From positions 2,456,580 through 2,520,579 of the forward strand of contig NZ_KE150413.1 in NCBI RefSeq assembly GCF_000411255.1: a stretch of 64,000 bases of DNA. Reading direction: 5' to 3'. The position numbers were made by a program, and so were the translations under genes. Of the stretch, positions 38,890 to 50,135 are shown one piece after another. The notes beneath the pieces are model-generated. The model worked only from the letters and a program-made list of their open reading frames with translations, was not told the origin of the DNA and searched no databases. Each line of letters begins with the position of its first letter. Position 1 is the stretch's first letter. The DNA comes from Paenibacillus sp. HGH0039 (GTDB lineage Bacteria > Bacillota > Bacilli > Paenibacillales > NBRC-103111).

Positions 38890-39969
38890 ATGAACGTACT
38901 AATTATCGGACTGGGCTATGCGGGAACCCGCTTCTCGCAAGCCTTCTCCAATCTGGACCCGGCTGTGACGGGAAATGAACCCGTTGAGATCGCATATGTG
39001 AACCGCAGCCCGAAATCGAACGGCTACCGGTATTTTTCCGACATAGAGACGGCACTGAAAGAATTCGAGCCTGCCGTAGTCGTCGTAAGCGTAAACGACG
39101 AATATCATATCGACGTGATCAAACAGCTCCGGGGCTACCGGGGATTCGTTATTTGCGAGAAACCTCTGGTGCATCCTCAGGACGATCTCGATGAGGTGGA
39201 GGCAAGCTTGAAGCACACCTCGGGATTCGCTCTGGACCTAGTGGAGCGGTACTCGGATGCCTCGATCACGCTGAAGCAGTATGTGAAGGATCATAATTTG
39301 CGTCTCGTACGCGCCAACTTTTACTGGGGAAAGGACCGGATTAACGACCACAGGCCGACAAGCGGGGTGATCAGCGAAATTATTCATCCGCTCGATCTCG
39401 TGCAGTGGGTGAGCGGCGGAGATGCGGAGCTGGAGTTGAAGGATCTGCAGGGCATCCGCTCCGATTTCTCCATTTCCGGAACGGCCGTGCTGGACAGTGC
39501 GGCGATAACCGCCAATCTGGCGGGAGCCGTCGTGACGGGTTACAGCAGCTTCGTCAATATTCTCCGCAAGCGGGAGGTCGATCTCGTCTTCGCCTCGCCG
39601 GCGAATAAGCTGATTTTTGCGACGATGATTTTTGACACGCCGGTCTGGGATATCGATTATTTGCGGATTTGGGAAAAAACGAATACCGGAGAACGCGTCA
39701 TCGTGGATCTCAAGACGGAAATCGACGAAAGCCGTCCGGAGCTGAACACGATCCGCAAGTTAATCCGGCTCGTCGGCGATGCTGCGGGGTTTGCCGCTTC
39801 AGGGGCGGAACCTTCCCAGCCTTTCGCGGATTTGCCAAGTTCCCTGAAGCTCCAGAAGCTGCTCAATAGGATCGACGCGGACGCGAGGACAATCGGCCCT
39901 GTACAGTATGTCGTCGGCTCCGAACGGGAGTTTTTCAATGATGAAACGAACTGGGAACGCCTCGGCTGA
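38890..39969 (+). CDS. Gfo/Idh/MocA-like oxidoreductase
   Basis: A 359-residue protein with an N-terminal NAD(P)-binding fold (NVLIIGLGYAGTRFSQAF) and the CEKPL motif near residue 90 typical of the family. The C-terminal half is divergent from sugar dehydrogenases. Some members reduce imines or thiazolines in natural-product pathways (yersiniabactin thiazolinyl reductase type), which would suit an aminoketone-derived ring here; that is an inference. ATG 38890 is chosen for GGGAGGA upstream. Confidence 0.82.
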   Translation: MNVLIIGLGYAGTRFSQAFSNLDPAVTGNEPVEIAYVNRSPKSNGYRYFSDIETALKEFEPAVVVVSVNDEYHIDVIKQLRGYRGFVICEKPLVHPQDDLDEVEASLKHTSGFALDLVERYSDASITLKQYVKDHNLRLVRANFYWGKDRINDHRPTSGVISEIIHPLDLVQWVSGGDAELELKDLQGIRSDFSISGTAVLDSAAITANLAGAVVTGYSSFVNILRKREVDLVFASPANKLIFATMIFDTPVWDIDYLRIWEKTNTGERVIVDLKTEIDESRPELNTIRKLIRLVGDAAGFAASGAEPSQPFADLPSSLKLQKLLNRIDADARTIGPVQYVVGSEREFFNDETNWERLG

Positions 39970-40013
39970 GCTTCCGGGTCTACCATCGAACAAGATAAGC
40001 GAGGGAGATTTCC

Positions 40014-41189
40014 ATGCAAAAAGTTTTACTGCTTACCATCGGCATGTTCGCTTTGGGCTTTGACGCCTACGTGGTGGCGGGTCTGCTTCCCGCAATCGGA
40101 TCGGACTTCGCCATCAGCGCATCGCAGTCCGGTCAGGCCGTAAGCGTGTTTACGCTCTGCTATGCACTGGCGGCGCCGGTATTCGCCACGATACTGGCCG
40201 GCAAGCCGGTAAGGCGCATACTCCTGCTGGCGCTCGTCGTGTTCACGCTGGCCAACGCGGGAACGGCTCTTGCGCCGACCTATACGCTCCTGCTGCTCTC
40301 CCGCGCGATTGCCGGGATCGGAGCGGGCCTGTATTCGCCGCTGGCGGCGGCAGCTGCGGCGGCCCTCGTTTCCAGCGAGAAACGGGGGAGAGCGCTCGGC
40401 ATGACGCTGGGCGGAATGAGCATGGGGACCGTCATCGGGGTCCCCGTAGGGCTGCTCATTGCCGAACAGATCGGCTGGCGTGGAACGCTCTGGGCCGTAA
40501 CGGCACTCGGCGTCATCGCGATAATCGGCATTACCGCTTGGTTTCCGAACTTTCCGGCTGCGGCTCCGCCTTCCCTGCGTCAGCGTCTTGCCATGATGAC
40601 GAACGGGCGCGTTGCCGCGACTGTCGGCATCACATTTATTACGAGTGTCGCCAGTCTTGGGCTGTACACGTACGTGGCGTCCGTCCTGCAGGATCTGGCT
40701 GACGTCCAGGCTATCACGCCGTACTTGTGGGCGTGGGGAATCGGCGGAGTCATCGGCAGCTTTTCCATCGGGACGCTCATTGACCGTACGGGACGTCCCG
40801 GGCTGCTGATGACCGTGATTCTGGCGCTGATGGCGCTGGCAGTCTTCGTCCTTCCGGTCGGGATTCACTACACGCTTGCCGCTTTCGTGGCCTTCGTCGT
40901 GTGGGGGGCGACCGGCTGGGCTTCACAGGCTCCGCAGCAGCATGTACTCCTCGTCCTTCAGCCTGAACACGGACCGGCCGCCGTGGCGCTGAACAGCTCC
41001 GCGAATTATCTCGGCAGCGCGGTAGGCTCCGCCTTTGGCGGCGCGGTTCTGCTCGCGGGGCTGGCACCCGGCCAGCTGCCGATCGCGGCGGGCGCGCTGA
41101 TTGCGGCGGCGCTGCTCGGGCAGATCTGGATCGTCTCGCGCAGCCGGGGCTTTGCCAAAGCCGGCCGGGAAGAGAAGATCCAGTCTTGA
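40014..41189 (+). CDS. MFS transporter, DHA1 / AraJ-like exporter
   Basis: A 391-residue, 12-helix major facilitator with the AraJ/chloramphenicol-efflux type N-terminus (GMFALGFDAYVVAGLLPAIGSDF) and the DHA motif C region GAGLYSPLAAAAAAAL. Last gene of the oxoamine-synthase operon (44 bp after the oxidoreductase) and the probable exporter of its product. A strong terminator follows. Confidence 0.88.
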   Translation: MQKVLLLTIGMFALGFDAYVVAGLLPAIGSDFAISASQSGQAVSVFTLCYALAAPVFATILAGKPVRRILLLALVVFTLANAGTALAPTYTLLLLSRAIAGIGAGLYSPLAAAAAAALVSSEKRGRALGMTLGGMSMGTVIGVPVGLLIAEQIGWRGTLWAVTALGVIAIIGITAWFPNFPAAAPPSLRQRLAMMTNGRVAATVGITFITSVASLGLYTYVASVLQDLADVQAITPYLWAWGIGGVIGSFSIGTLIDRTGRPGLLMTVILALMALAVFVLPVGIHYTLAAFVAFVVWGATGWASQAPQQHVLLVLQPEHGPAAVALNSSANYLGSAVGSAFGGAVLLAGLAPGQLPIAAGALIAAALLGQIWIVSRSRGFAKAGREEKIQS

Positions 41190-41213
41190 GCGGGATCGCG
41201 TGAGCGCAAATGC

Positions 41214-41255
41214 AAAAAGACCTTTCAGCCGCTCAGCGGCATGAAAGGTCTTTTT
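41214..41255. terminator. Bidirectional terminator
   Basis: Perfect stem AAAAAGACCTTTCA / TGAAAGGTCTTTTT, with a second GCCGCT/AGCGGC hairpin in the loop. It separates the convergent MFS and MBL genes. Confidence 0.93.
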
Positions 41256-41278
41256 GTCGTCCGCGCCAGTCGTCCGCG

Positions 41279-42109
41279 CTAGCCGCCGGCGTACTCGCTC
41301 CGGACGATCCGGACGTTCTCGTCGTGGCAGCCGTCCGTAAAGGCGGAGCGGTAAGCGTGCGCGTCCCGGAGCGCCAGCAGAGCGTTGTCGTCGTCAGCCT
41401 GAACGGCCCCGATCAGGCTTGCGAGGTACCGGTCCGCGAGCTCCAGCCGGCGCTCCATTTCGCGGACGTCTCCGGTCGCCTGCCCGTGTCCGGGGACAAG
41501 CAGCTCCAAGTTATGGGCGCCGTAAATGTGCCGGACAGTGTCCAATGTCCGCTCATATGCTTTAGCGCTGTCATAAATGAAGGGCAGCTCGAAGTCCGAC
41601 AAATAATCCCCGGCGATCAGTATGCCTAACGGCTCGACCACGGTCATCAGCCCGTCAGCCGTATGACCGGGTGCGAGATAGAAAGTCAGGCGGGTTTCTC
41701 CGAGCTGGAACACCTGCCCGTTTCCGGCCGCTGCGATGTCAACGTGCGGGAACTCCACGGGATAGCCTCGGTCGATACAGTGGCCGGCATCGAACGAAGT
41801 GATGAGGGCCAGCTTTTTTTCTTTGTCCGGGTGGCTCAGCAGTCCTTCGCTTCCGATCGTGACAGCCCCCGGGAACGCCTTATATCCGATAATATGGTCG
41901 AAATCGCCGTGGGTAAACAGCACGTAAACCGGCCGGTCGCCCCGCACGGCTTCGACATGCTGCCGGATTTCTTCGATCTCCCGAGGCAGCCAATTCGGAT
42001 CTGCGATCAAGACGAGATCATCTGTCACGATTACGGTCGAGGTTGTTTTGTATATCGCGCTTTGAAAGACAGTTACATGTCCGTTCTGGTATTGGATCAT
42101 ACGTTTCAT
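41279..42109 (-). CDS. Metallo-beta-lactamase fold hydrolase
   Basis: A 276-residue MBL-superfamily enzyme with the metal motif THGDFDHIIG (HxDxDH-like, with Gly after His) near residue 81, a second His in LAPGHTADG, and the Asp in AGDYLSDFE. Such proteins include hydroxyacylglutathione hydrolases, lactonases and aryl hydrolases; the substrate is not evident. ATG 42109 is preferred because AAGGAG precedes it; an ATG at 42145 is in frame but without a site. Confidence 0.85.
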   Translation of the reverse strand: MKRMIQYQNGHVTVFQSAIYKTTSTVIVTDDLVLIADPNWLPREIEEIRQHVEAVRGDRPVYVLFTHGDFDHIIGYKAFPGAVTIGSEGLLSHPDKEKKLALITSFDAGHCIDRGYPVEFPHVDIAAAGNGQVFQLGETRLTFYLAPGHTADGLMTVVEPLGILIAGDYLSDFELPFIYDSAKAYERTLDTVRHIYGAHNLELLVPGHGQATGDVREMERRLELADRYLASLIGAVQADDDNALLALRDAHAYRSAFTDGCHDENVRIVRSEYAGG

Positions 42110-42256
42110 AATCTCCTTGCTCCATGGACGATTTGCGCCCGGCATTTAAGAGAAATTGTAGCATCCAAAGGCGGAGAAAGAAACCGGGCGGGCTTATCTT
42201 TTGAATGAAACCTTTTATTCACCGGCGGATGAAAAAAGATACCGCTTACCAGAGAA

Positions 42257-43570
42257 ATGAGTTATGCTAGGAGCATGACGAACTTTCTAAACGAATGGAA
42301 AACCCAACTGCTCGAATACAGCCGGAACATTCGTCTTTTTTTCGTGTTTATTTTCGTGTGGAATACGGGTCTCGGCATGTTCGGGCTCGTGTACAATTTG
42401 TACGTCCGCGCTCTTGGCTACGATCAGACGATGGTTGGACAGTTGGTCGGGATGACGGCTATAGCATCCGCAATCATATTAATCCCGGCGGGAATAATGA
42501 ACGACAGATTCGGGCCCAAGCGGATCGTATCCGCCGGTCTCTTTTTTGTGCTGCTGGCACTGACGGCCCGCTCTCTTTTCGAATTCAAAAACGCCCTCCT
42601 CGTCACTTCGTTTCTCGGCGGAATGTCGCAGGCGGTCGTATCCGCTACGATTATTCCTTTTATGGCCAACAATTCGACGCCCCGACAGCGGGTTCACTTG
42701 TTCAGCTTCAACATGGCGCTAAGTATGTTCGCAAGCGTGGCGGGAAATATGCTGGGCGGCGTTTTGACGGACATGTTCCAGTTTGCCTTCGGCATCTCGG
42801 AAGTGCTCAGCTTGAGAACGACTTTGCTGATCGGGGTCGGAACGATGGCGCTCGGACTCATTCCCGTGCTCTTGTATACATCGGAAGCTTCCGGAGAAAA
42901 AGACGAAAGGGAGGATAAAAGGGCCGGTCCTAAACCCGGCTGGCGGCAAACGGCATCCAGGCACAAGTCTTCGCTGCAGATTATCGCGCTGTTTGCGTTT
43001 CTGAGTCTGCTGTCATCGACGGCGGGCGGGATGATCGTGCCTTATTTGAACGTGTATTTCGAGGACAGGTTCGATGCCTCTAAAACGATGATCGGCTTCA
43101 TCGTGTCGCTGGGTCAAGGGGCGACCGCGCTTGCTTTTCTGCTCGGTCCCGCCATTGCGCGCAAAATCGGCGAAGCGAGAGCGGTCGTCCTGCTCCAGTT
43201 GAGCTCGATTCCTTTTCTGCTGATTACGGCGTACTCGTCTAATTTTACACTGGCCAGCGTAGGATACTTGTTCAGACAGGCGCTTATGAATGCGGCGAAT
43301 CCTTTTTACAGCACGATCAAAATGAAGTATGTCGACCGATCGATGCGGGGACTTGCGTCCAGCTCCGGGGAAGCGATGTTCAATCTGGGCTGGTTTCTGG
43401 CCTCTCCGGTCAGCATGGGACTTGTGGCGATGTACGGTTCTTACTACGGCTACGCCTACGCTTTCAGCATTACGGCCGTCGTTTATACCGTGATTTGTAT
43501 TCTGTTTCACGTGTTCTTCGGCAAAGAACGCTTCAAGCCGGTGGAGGAAGCCGAGCAGGCAGCCGGGTAA
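42257..43570 (+). CDS. MFS transporter
   Basis: A 437-residue major facilitator, about 12 helices, with the motif A-like loop NDRFGPKR after helix 2 and a long, charged central loop (EKDEREDKRAGPKPG). It belongs to the broad multidrug/YfmO-type group; the substrate is unknown. The ribosome site is weak for both ATG 42257 and ATG 42275. Divergent from the MBL gene and ended by a terminator. Confidence 0.83.
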   Translation: MSYARSMTNFLNEWKTQLLEYSRNIRLFFVFIFVWNTGLGMFGLVYNLYVRALGYDQTMVGQLVGMTAIASAIILIPAGIMNDRFGPKRIVSAGLFFVLLALTARSLFEFKNALLVTSFLGGMSQAVVSATIIPFMANNSTPRQRVHLFSFNMALSMFASVAGNMLGGVLTDMFQFAFGISEVLSLRTTLLIGVGTMALGLIPVLLYTSEASGEKDEREDKRAGPKPGWRQTASRHKSSLQIIALFAFLSLLSSTAGGMIVPYLNVYFEDRFDASKTMIGFIVSLGQGATALAFLLGPAIARKIGEARAVVLLQLSSIPFLLITAYSSNFTLASVGYLFRQALMNAANPFYSTIKMKYVDRSMRGLASSSGEAMFNLGWFLASPVSMGLVAMYGSYYGYAYAFSITAVVYTVICILFHVFFGKERFKPVEEAEQAAG

Positions 43571-43585
43571 CAGCCGATTTGATCG

Positions 43586-43616
43586 GGATGCTTCCGAATG
43601 GAAGTGTCCTTTTTTT
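43586..43616 (+). terminator. Rho-independent terminator
   Basis: GGATGCTTCC / GGAAGTGTCC (with G:U pairs) around GAAT, followed by seven T. It ends the MFS gene. Confidence 0.85.
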
Positions 43617-43641
43617 ATTTACACGTCTTGATTCCCAAGGA

Positions 43642-43670
43642 TTGACAGAAATAAGAGGGATCGCTATAAT
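43642..43670 (+). promoter_or_regulatory. Perfect consensus sigma-A promoter of the peptide-transporter operon
   Basis: TTGACA (43642-43647), 17-bp spacer, TATAAT (43665-43670): no mismatch from consensus. Transcription should start near 43677, giving a leader of about 155 nt before the first gene. A promoter this strong with an early terminator implies control after initiation. Confidence 0.88.
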
Positions 43671-43718
43671 CATAACATACTAATATTATCGGTTTAATCA
43701 GATATCGACCAGGTCACT

Positions 43719-43762
43719 GGAGATACGGTCTTTCCCGGAGGGAAGCTGTGTCTCCTTTTTTT
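43719..43762 (+). terminator. Intrinsic terminator inside the operon leader (attenuator or small RNA end)
   Basis: GGAGATAC / GTGTCTCC enclosing CTTTCCC-GGA-GGGAAGC, then TTTTTTT. It lies about 45-85 nt after the predicted start of transcription and 70 nt before the first gene. Without antitermination most transcripts would end here as an RNA of about 85 nt. The upstream part of the leader (43677-43718) is too short for most large riboswitches, and I could not assign it to a known class. Confidence 0.75.
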
Positions 43763-43833
43763 GTGGGGCAAAATGAGCCGGCAACGGGAAGGCGGCAGAA
43801 TGCGACTTAAACTTAATGAAATGGAGAGGACTT

Positions 43834-45504
43834 ATGATTTCATCCAGACGTAATTTTCACAAGGCAGTTTTGACTGCACTTATTCTCGTGATCGTGTCCG
43901 GCTGCGGGGGAAACGCGGGGAATACCGGCAGCGCAATCCCTCCGGCCTCTGAAAACGGAGCAGCCGGGCAGCCGTCCGCCGTTCAAGGCGGCACGTTTAC
44001 GTACGCGCTCGCCGGATCGCCGTCCGGACTCGATCCTAACGTGGTGCCCGCCGCACTCGATTACCGGGTTATGCGCTCCATTTACGACAGTCTTGTCGTC
44101 CAGCTGCCCGACCAGTCCATCAAACCGTGGCTCGCCGAGGAATGGACGGTTTCACCCGACGGAAAAGAGTATACGTTTAAGCTGCGCAAGGACGTTAAGT
44201 TCCATGACGGAACGCCCTTTAATGCGGCTGCCGTTAAAGCGAATTTCGACCGGATCGTGAATCCGGCTACCAAATCCCGGTTCGCCGTTACCCTGCTGGG
44301 TCCTTTTGAATCGTCCGAAGCGGTTGACGAATACACCGTAAAGGTGCGGCTGAAATCGCCTTACAGCGCGTTTCTGAGTTCGCTCAGCCAGGCTTTTCTC
44401 GGAATCGTTTCACCGGCGGCCGCCGAGAAATACAAGGACCAGCTTACCAAAAACCCCGTAGGCACAGGCCCTTTCAAATTCGTGAGCTGGACCGAGAATT
44501 CGGCCGTCACGCTGCAGCGCAATCCTGATTACAAGTGGGCGCCGGAACTGGCGGCCAATAAAGGCGCACCGTACATAGACAAGCTCGTATTCAAAATTAT
44601 TCCCGAGGAGGCGACCCGAATCGGCAGCGTTCAAAGCGGGCAGGTTTCGGCCGGAGAGACGGTGCCTCCCCAGAATTTCGTCTCTTTGAAGAATGACCCG
44701 AACGTGCAACTTTTCCAGGCGGAGTCTTCGGGCATTCCCTACACGCTGATGCTCAATCAGGATCATGCGCCCTGGAACGAGCTGGAGGCCCGCAAGGCCG
44801 TCCAGCTGTCGATCGACTTCGATGCCATCGTCAAAACGCTGTATCTGGGCGCATATACGCGTGCCTGGTCTCCGTTGACTCCGTCCGTGCTTGGCTACAA
44901 TCCCTCGTTGGAAGGGGCGCTCAAACCCGATCCGAACGAAGCGGGCCGCCTGCTTGACGGACTAGGCTGGATCAAGGGGGCGGACGGAATCCGTGAGAAA
45001 AACGGCAAGAAGCTGACGATCCGTTACATCGACGCGTCGCCGAACAGGGAGAAGCGCAACGACATTGCGGCGATGATCCAGCAGCAGCTGAAAAAAGCCG
45101 GAATCGCCGTGGAAGTGGAAATTTTGGCCGATACGACGACGGCTCTTATGGTCAAGGGGACGAATGATCTGGTCGGCGTCAGTAATGTTTCGGGCGACCC
45201 GGACATTTTGCGCAGCTTTTTTCATACGAATGCCATTCCGAAAGACGGGAAGTGGGGGCACAACCACACCCACAAATCCGATCCCACGCTGGACGCCTGG
45301 CTGGAAGAGGGGCTTAGAGAGCAGGACCCCAAGAAGCGAGCGGAGATTTACAAGCAGGTTCAATCTTATCTGATCCAAAATGCATACGGATTCCCCGTGT
45401 ACGTATTTCCATATACCGTCGCAGCCGGGAAAAACGTGAGCGGACTTAAATTCGATTCGCTGGGATATCCGTTGTTTTACGATGTAAGCCTGAAAAAATC
45501 GTGA
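43834..45504 (+). CDS. ABC transporter substrate-binding lipoprotein, family 5
   Basis: Extracytoplasmic peptide/nickel/opine-type binding protein, first gene of a long operon. The signal peptide ends in the lipobox VIVSGC near residue 22. The family-5 pattern VKFHDGTPFNAAAVKANFDR lies near residues 115-135. ATG 43834 follows GGAGAGG; an ATG at 43816 is in frame but has no site. The neighbouring GNAT and M20 amidohydrolase suggest an N-acylated or modified peptide ligand. Confidence 0.9.
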   Translation: MISSRRNFHKAVLTALILVIVSGCGGNAGNTGSAIPPASENGAAGQPSAVQGGTFTYALAGSPSGLDPNVVPAALDYRVMRSIYDSLVVQLPDQSIKPWLAEEWTVSPDGKEYTFKLRKDVKFHDGTPFNAAAVKANFDRIVNPATKSRFAVTLLGPFESSEAVDEYTVKVRLKSPYSAFLSSLSQAFLGIVSPAAAEKYKDQLTKNPVGTGPFKFVSWTENSAVTLQRNPDYKWAPELAANKGAPYIDKLVFKIIPEEATRIGSVQSGQVSAGETVPPQNFVSLKNDPNVQLFQAESSGIPYTLMLNQDHAPWNELEARKAVQLSIDFDAIVKTLYLGAYTRAWSPLTPSVLGYNPSLEGALKPDPNEAGRLLDGLGWIKGADGIREKNGKKLTIRYIDASPNREKRNDIAAMIQQQLKKAGIAVEVEILADTTTALMVKGTNDLVGVSNVSGDPDILRSFFHTNAIPKDGKWGHNHTHKSDPTLDAWLEEGLREQDPKKRAEIYKQVQSYLIQNAYGFPVYVFPYTVAAGKNVSGLKFDSLGYPLFYDVSLKKS

Positions 45505-45519
45505 CGGGAGGAAGCCGGG

Positions 45520-46446
45520 TTGATTTACGCCATCGCAAGAAGACTGGTCTCTTCGCTGCTTGTCATAGGAGGCGCTTCGGTTCTCGTCTTCTTTATTCTG
45601 TACCTGCTCCCGGGAGATCCGGTGGTGATGATGCTTGCCGGGACGTCCGCTTCTGCGGAGACGGCAGCGAATCTGCGGCATCAGCTGGGCTTGGATCAGC
45701 CCGTGATCCGGCAATTTCTCGTCTATGCGGAAAATTTGCTGCGGGGGGATTTCGGGAAATCTCTCGTTAACGACGACCCGGTGCTCCCCAAAATTTTGGA
45801 GCAGTTTCCCGCAACGGCGCTGCTTACCGCAGCGGGTACTTTCCTGGCGGTTGTGACGGGAATCTGGCTCGGCGTGCTTTCGGCGGTTCACCGCAACAGC
45901 TTCATTGATTTCCTGGCCCGCATCGTGTCGCTGTTCGGAATTTCCATGCCGACCTTCTGGTCGGGCATCCTTCTGATCCTCGTTTTCTCCGTCCGGTTGA
46001 ACTGGTTTCCGGCCGTAGGATCGGAAGGGTGGGAGTCGCTTGTTCTGCCGGCGGCTGCGCTTGGACTTGTGGGATCGGGTTTTATCGTGCGCATGGTACG
46101 GAGTTCCATGCTTGAGGTTATGAACGAACCGTTTATTACCACCCTTCGTTCCAAAGGGCTTAGCGAAAGAGTCGTCATGTACCGGCATGCGCTGCGCAGC
46201 GCCCTAATTCCGGCTCTTACCATGATCGGCATCCAGATCGGAGAACTCATAGCCGGGGCCGTCGTGATCGAAACGGTCTTTTCCAGACAGGGAATCGGCA
46301 GGCTGCTGGCGGGAGCCATCTTGTCCAAAGATCTTCCGGTCGTACAAGGCGTCGTTTTCTTTACCGCAATCGTGTATGTCCTTGTAAATGTGCTGGTGGA
46401 CTTGTCCTATGCTTTCATCGATCCCAGAGTGAGAAGGGCCGTCTGA
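45520..46446 (+). CDS. Peptide ABC transporter permease, DppB type
   Basis: Membrane permease of about 308 residues with six helices. The N-terminus (IARRLVSSLLVIGGASVLVF then LPGDPVVMM) and the EAA loop (LRSKGLSERVVMYRHALRSALIP) are typical. The start is a TTG at 45520 behind GGGAGGAAG. Confidence 0.91.
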   Translation: MIYAIARRLVSSLLVIGGASVLVFFILYLLPGDPVVMMLAGTSASAETAANLRHQLGLDQPVIRQFLVYAENLLRGDFGKSLVNDDPVLPKILEQFPATALLTAAGTFLAVVTGIWLGVLSAVHRNSFIDFLARIVSLFGISMPTFWSGILLILVFSVRLNWFPAVGSEGWESLVLPAAALGLVGSGFIVRMVRSSMLEVMNEPFITTLRSKGLSERVVMYRHALRSALIPALTMIGIQIGELIAGAVVIETVFSRQGIGRLLAGAILSKDLPVVQGVVFFTAIVYVLVNVLVDLSYAFIDPRVRRAV

Positions 46447-46489
46447 TGCAGGCGACCGTTAAAGAGACGCGTGAAAAGGGGGGAGCGGT

Positions 46490-47398
46490 ATGAAAACCGC
46501 GGCAGAAGTAAACTACATGCCGGAACAGCTCACCCGGGAGCGGAGCCGGGAACCGAAACAAAGACGGAGAATACCGGGCTTTTTGCGCCAAGGGGATCTT
46601 CCGTATTATGCGGCGCTCTTAATCGTCTCGGCGATTGCGCTCAGTGCAGTCGTTCCGCAATGGCTGGCGCCTTATCCGCCGGCGGAAATGAATGCGGACG
46701 CCCTGCTCCAGAAGCCGGGCGCCGCCCACTGGTTCGGGACGGATTACTATGGAAGGGATATGCTCAGCCTTCTCATATACGGGGCCAGAGATTCACTTCT
46801 GATCGGCGCAGGTTCCGTTCTCATCGGAGGGGCCGCAGGCATGCTGATCGGCAGTCTGGCCGGTTACATCGGAGGCTTCGCGGACGGAATGCTCATGCGG
46901 ATCATTGACGTGCTCATGGCCATACCGGGCTTGCTGCTGTCACTGGCCATTGCGGCCGCCTTGGGGCCGAGTCTGCTCAACATTGTGCTGGCCGTCAGTG
47001 TGTCGCTGGTGCCCAAATTTGCCCGGGTTGTCCGCAGTCAGGTGATCAGCATCAAAAGCCGTCCCTACATCGCTGCATCCCGGTCGATCGGCGCGGGCGG
47101 AGGTCATATTTTCGTGAAGCATGTGCTTCCTCACGTGTTTTCTCCGCTGCTCGTCATGGCGACGATAGGAATCGGATCGTCCATTCTGGTCGGCTCTGCG
47201 CTTAGTTTCCTGGGGCTGGGTGTGCTTAAGGAGATTCCGGACTGGGGAACGCTTCTTTCACAGGGCAGAGGTTATTTGACCGTCGCCTGGTGGAATGCGA
47301 CTTTTCCGGGACTCGCGATTACACTCCTGGTGCTGGCCGTCAATCTGGTGGGAGACCGCTGGAGGGATGCCCTCGATCCCAAGCGGCTTGCAAAATGA
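46490..47398 (+). CDS. Peptide ABC transporter permease, DppC type
   Basis: Second permease, 302 residues, with the DppC hallmark GTDYYGRDMLSLLIYG and an EAA loop (ASRSIGAGGGHIFVKHVLPHV). The N-terminal tail is rich in Arg and Glu. It lies 43 bp after the DppB gene and 33 bp before the fused ATPase gene. Confidence 0.91.
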   Translation: MKTAAEVNYMPEQLTRERSREPKQRRRIPGFLRQGDLPYYAALLIVSAIALSAVVPQWLAPYPPAEMNADALLQKPGAAHWFGTDYYGRDMLSLLIYGARDSLLIGAGSVLIGGAAGMLIGSLAGYIGGFADGMLMRIIDVLMAIPGLLLSLAIAAALGPSLLNIVLAVSVSLVPKFARVVRSQVISIKSRPYIAASRSIGAGGGHIFVKHVLPHVFSPLLVMATIGIGSSILVGSALSFLGLGVLKEIPDWGTLLSQGRGYLTVAWWNATFPGLAITLLVLAVNLVGDRWRDALDPKRLAK

Positions 47399-47431
47399 AC
47401 GGGAGAAAAACCCGGAGGGGAGGGGACGATC

Positions 47432-49507
<2,076 letters not shown>

Positions 49508-49548
49508 AACGGTCTGCTGCTGCAGGTTCTAAAGGCGAGGTGACGACA

Positions 49549-50118
49549 ATGGGAGATATTTTCCGGCTGGCGGAGGAAAGCGACACCGGACAGCTGTTAA
49601 CGCTTATCGAGGGGGCTTATCGAGCGATCCGGGACCTGAACATCGACTTCAGGGCGACACGGGCGGATTACGAGTTCGTTCGGACAAACATGGAGGAAAA
49701 CGCGTGCTACGTTTTGGAGCGAGACGGACGGATAAGCGCAACCCTTTCGCTGAAATACATGGAAGAAGTATCCGTGTATCCGTTCTTGTTTATGTTTGCC
49801 GTTCACCCGGCGGAGCAGTCTCAAGGTGTGGGCAGCCGCCTGCTCCGTTACGTGGAGGAAGAAATCGTGCGGGATACGCTTTTGTCGCCCGCTTCGACGC
49901 TCGCAACGTCACGTAAGCATCCGTGGCTTCTTCCCTTTTACGAGCGGAAAGGCTACCAGCCCTTCTACGAGAGGGATCTCGGGACCGACGACCAACTGGT
50001 TTTCATGATCAAAAACCTTCGGAGCGGGTCCGGCACGGACCGTGAAGACCCCGTTCATTCGTCCGGCGAGACGGGAGCAGAGCGGTATTCTTTTCCCGGG
50101 GATCTAAAGAAAATTTGA
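49549..50118 (+). CDS. GNAT family N-acetyltransferase
   Basis: A 189-residue acetyl-CoA-dependent transferase. Motif A is LFMFAVHPAEQSQGVGSRLLRYVEEEI, followed by LPFYERKGYQPFYERD. The last 25 residues (GTDREDPVHSSGETGAERY) are a charged tail not usual in the family. ATG 49549 has AGGCGAGGTG upstream. It lies between the two ABC systems; with the M20 hydrolase it could acetylate an amine taken up by the transporter, or protect the cell from it. Confidence 0.86.
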   Translation: MGDIFRLAEESDTGQLLTLIEGAYRAIRDLNIDFRATRADYEFVRTNMEENACYVLERDGRISATLSLKYMEEVSVYPFLFMFAVHPAEQSQGVGSRLLRYVEEEIVRDTLLSPASTLATSRKHPWLLPFYERKGYQPFYERDLGTDDQLVFMIKNLRSGSGTDREDPVHSSGETGAERYSFPGDLKKI

Positions 50119-50135
50119 AGTGGAGGAATGTTACG

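Noticed and set aside
43763-43810. Partial likeness to a SAM-I (S-box) riboswitch (ATGAGCCGGCAAC..GGGAAGGCGGCAG)
   Set aside because: The upstream S-box core and the P1 helix are missing and the matching part lies after the terminator, so the likeness is probably chance.
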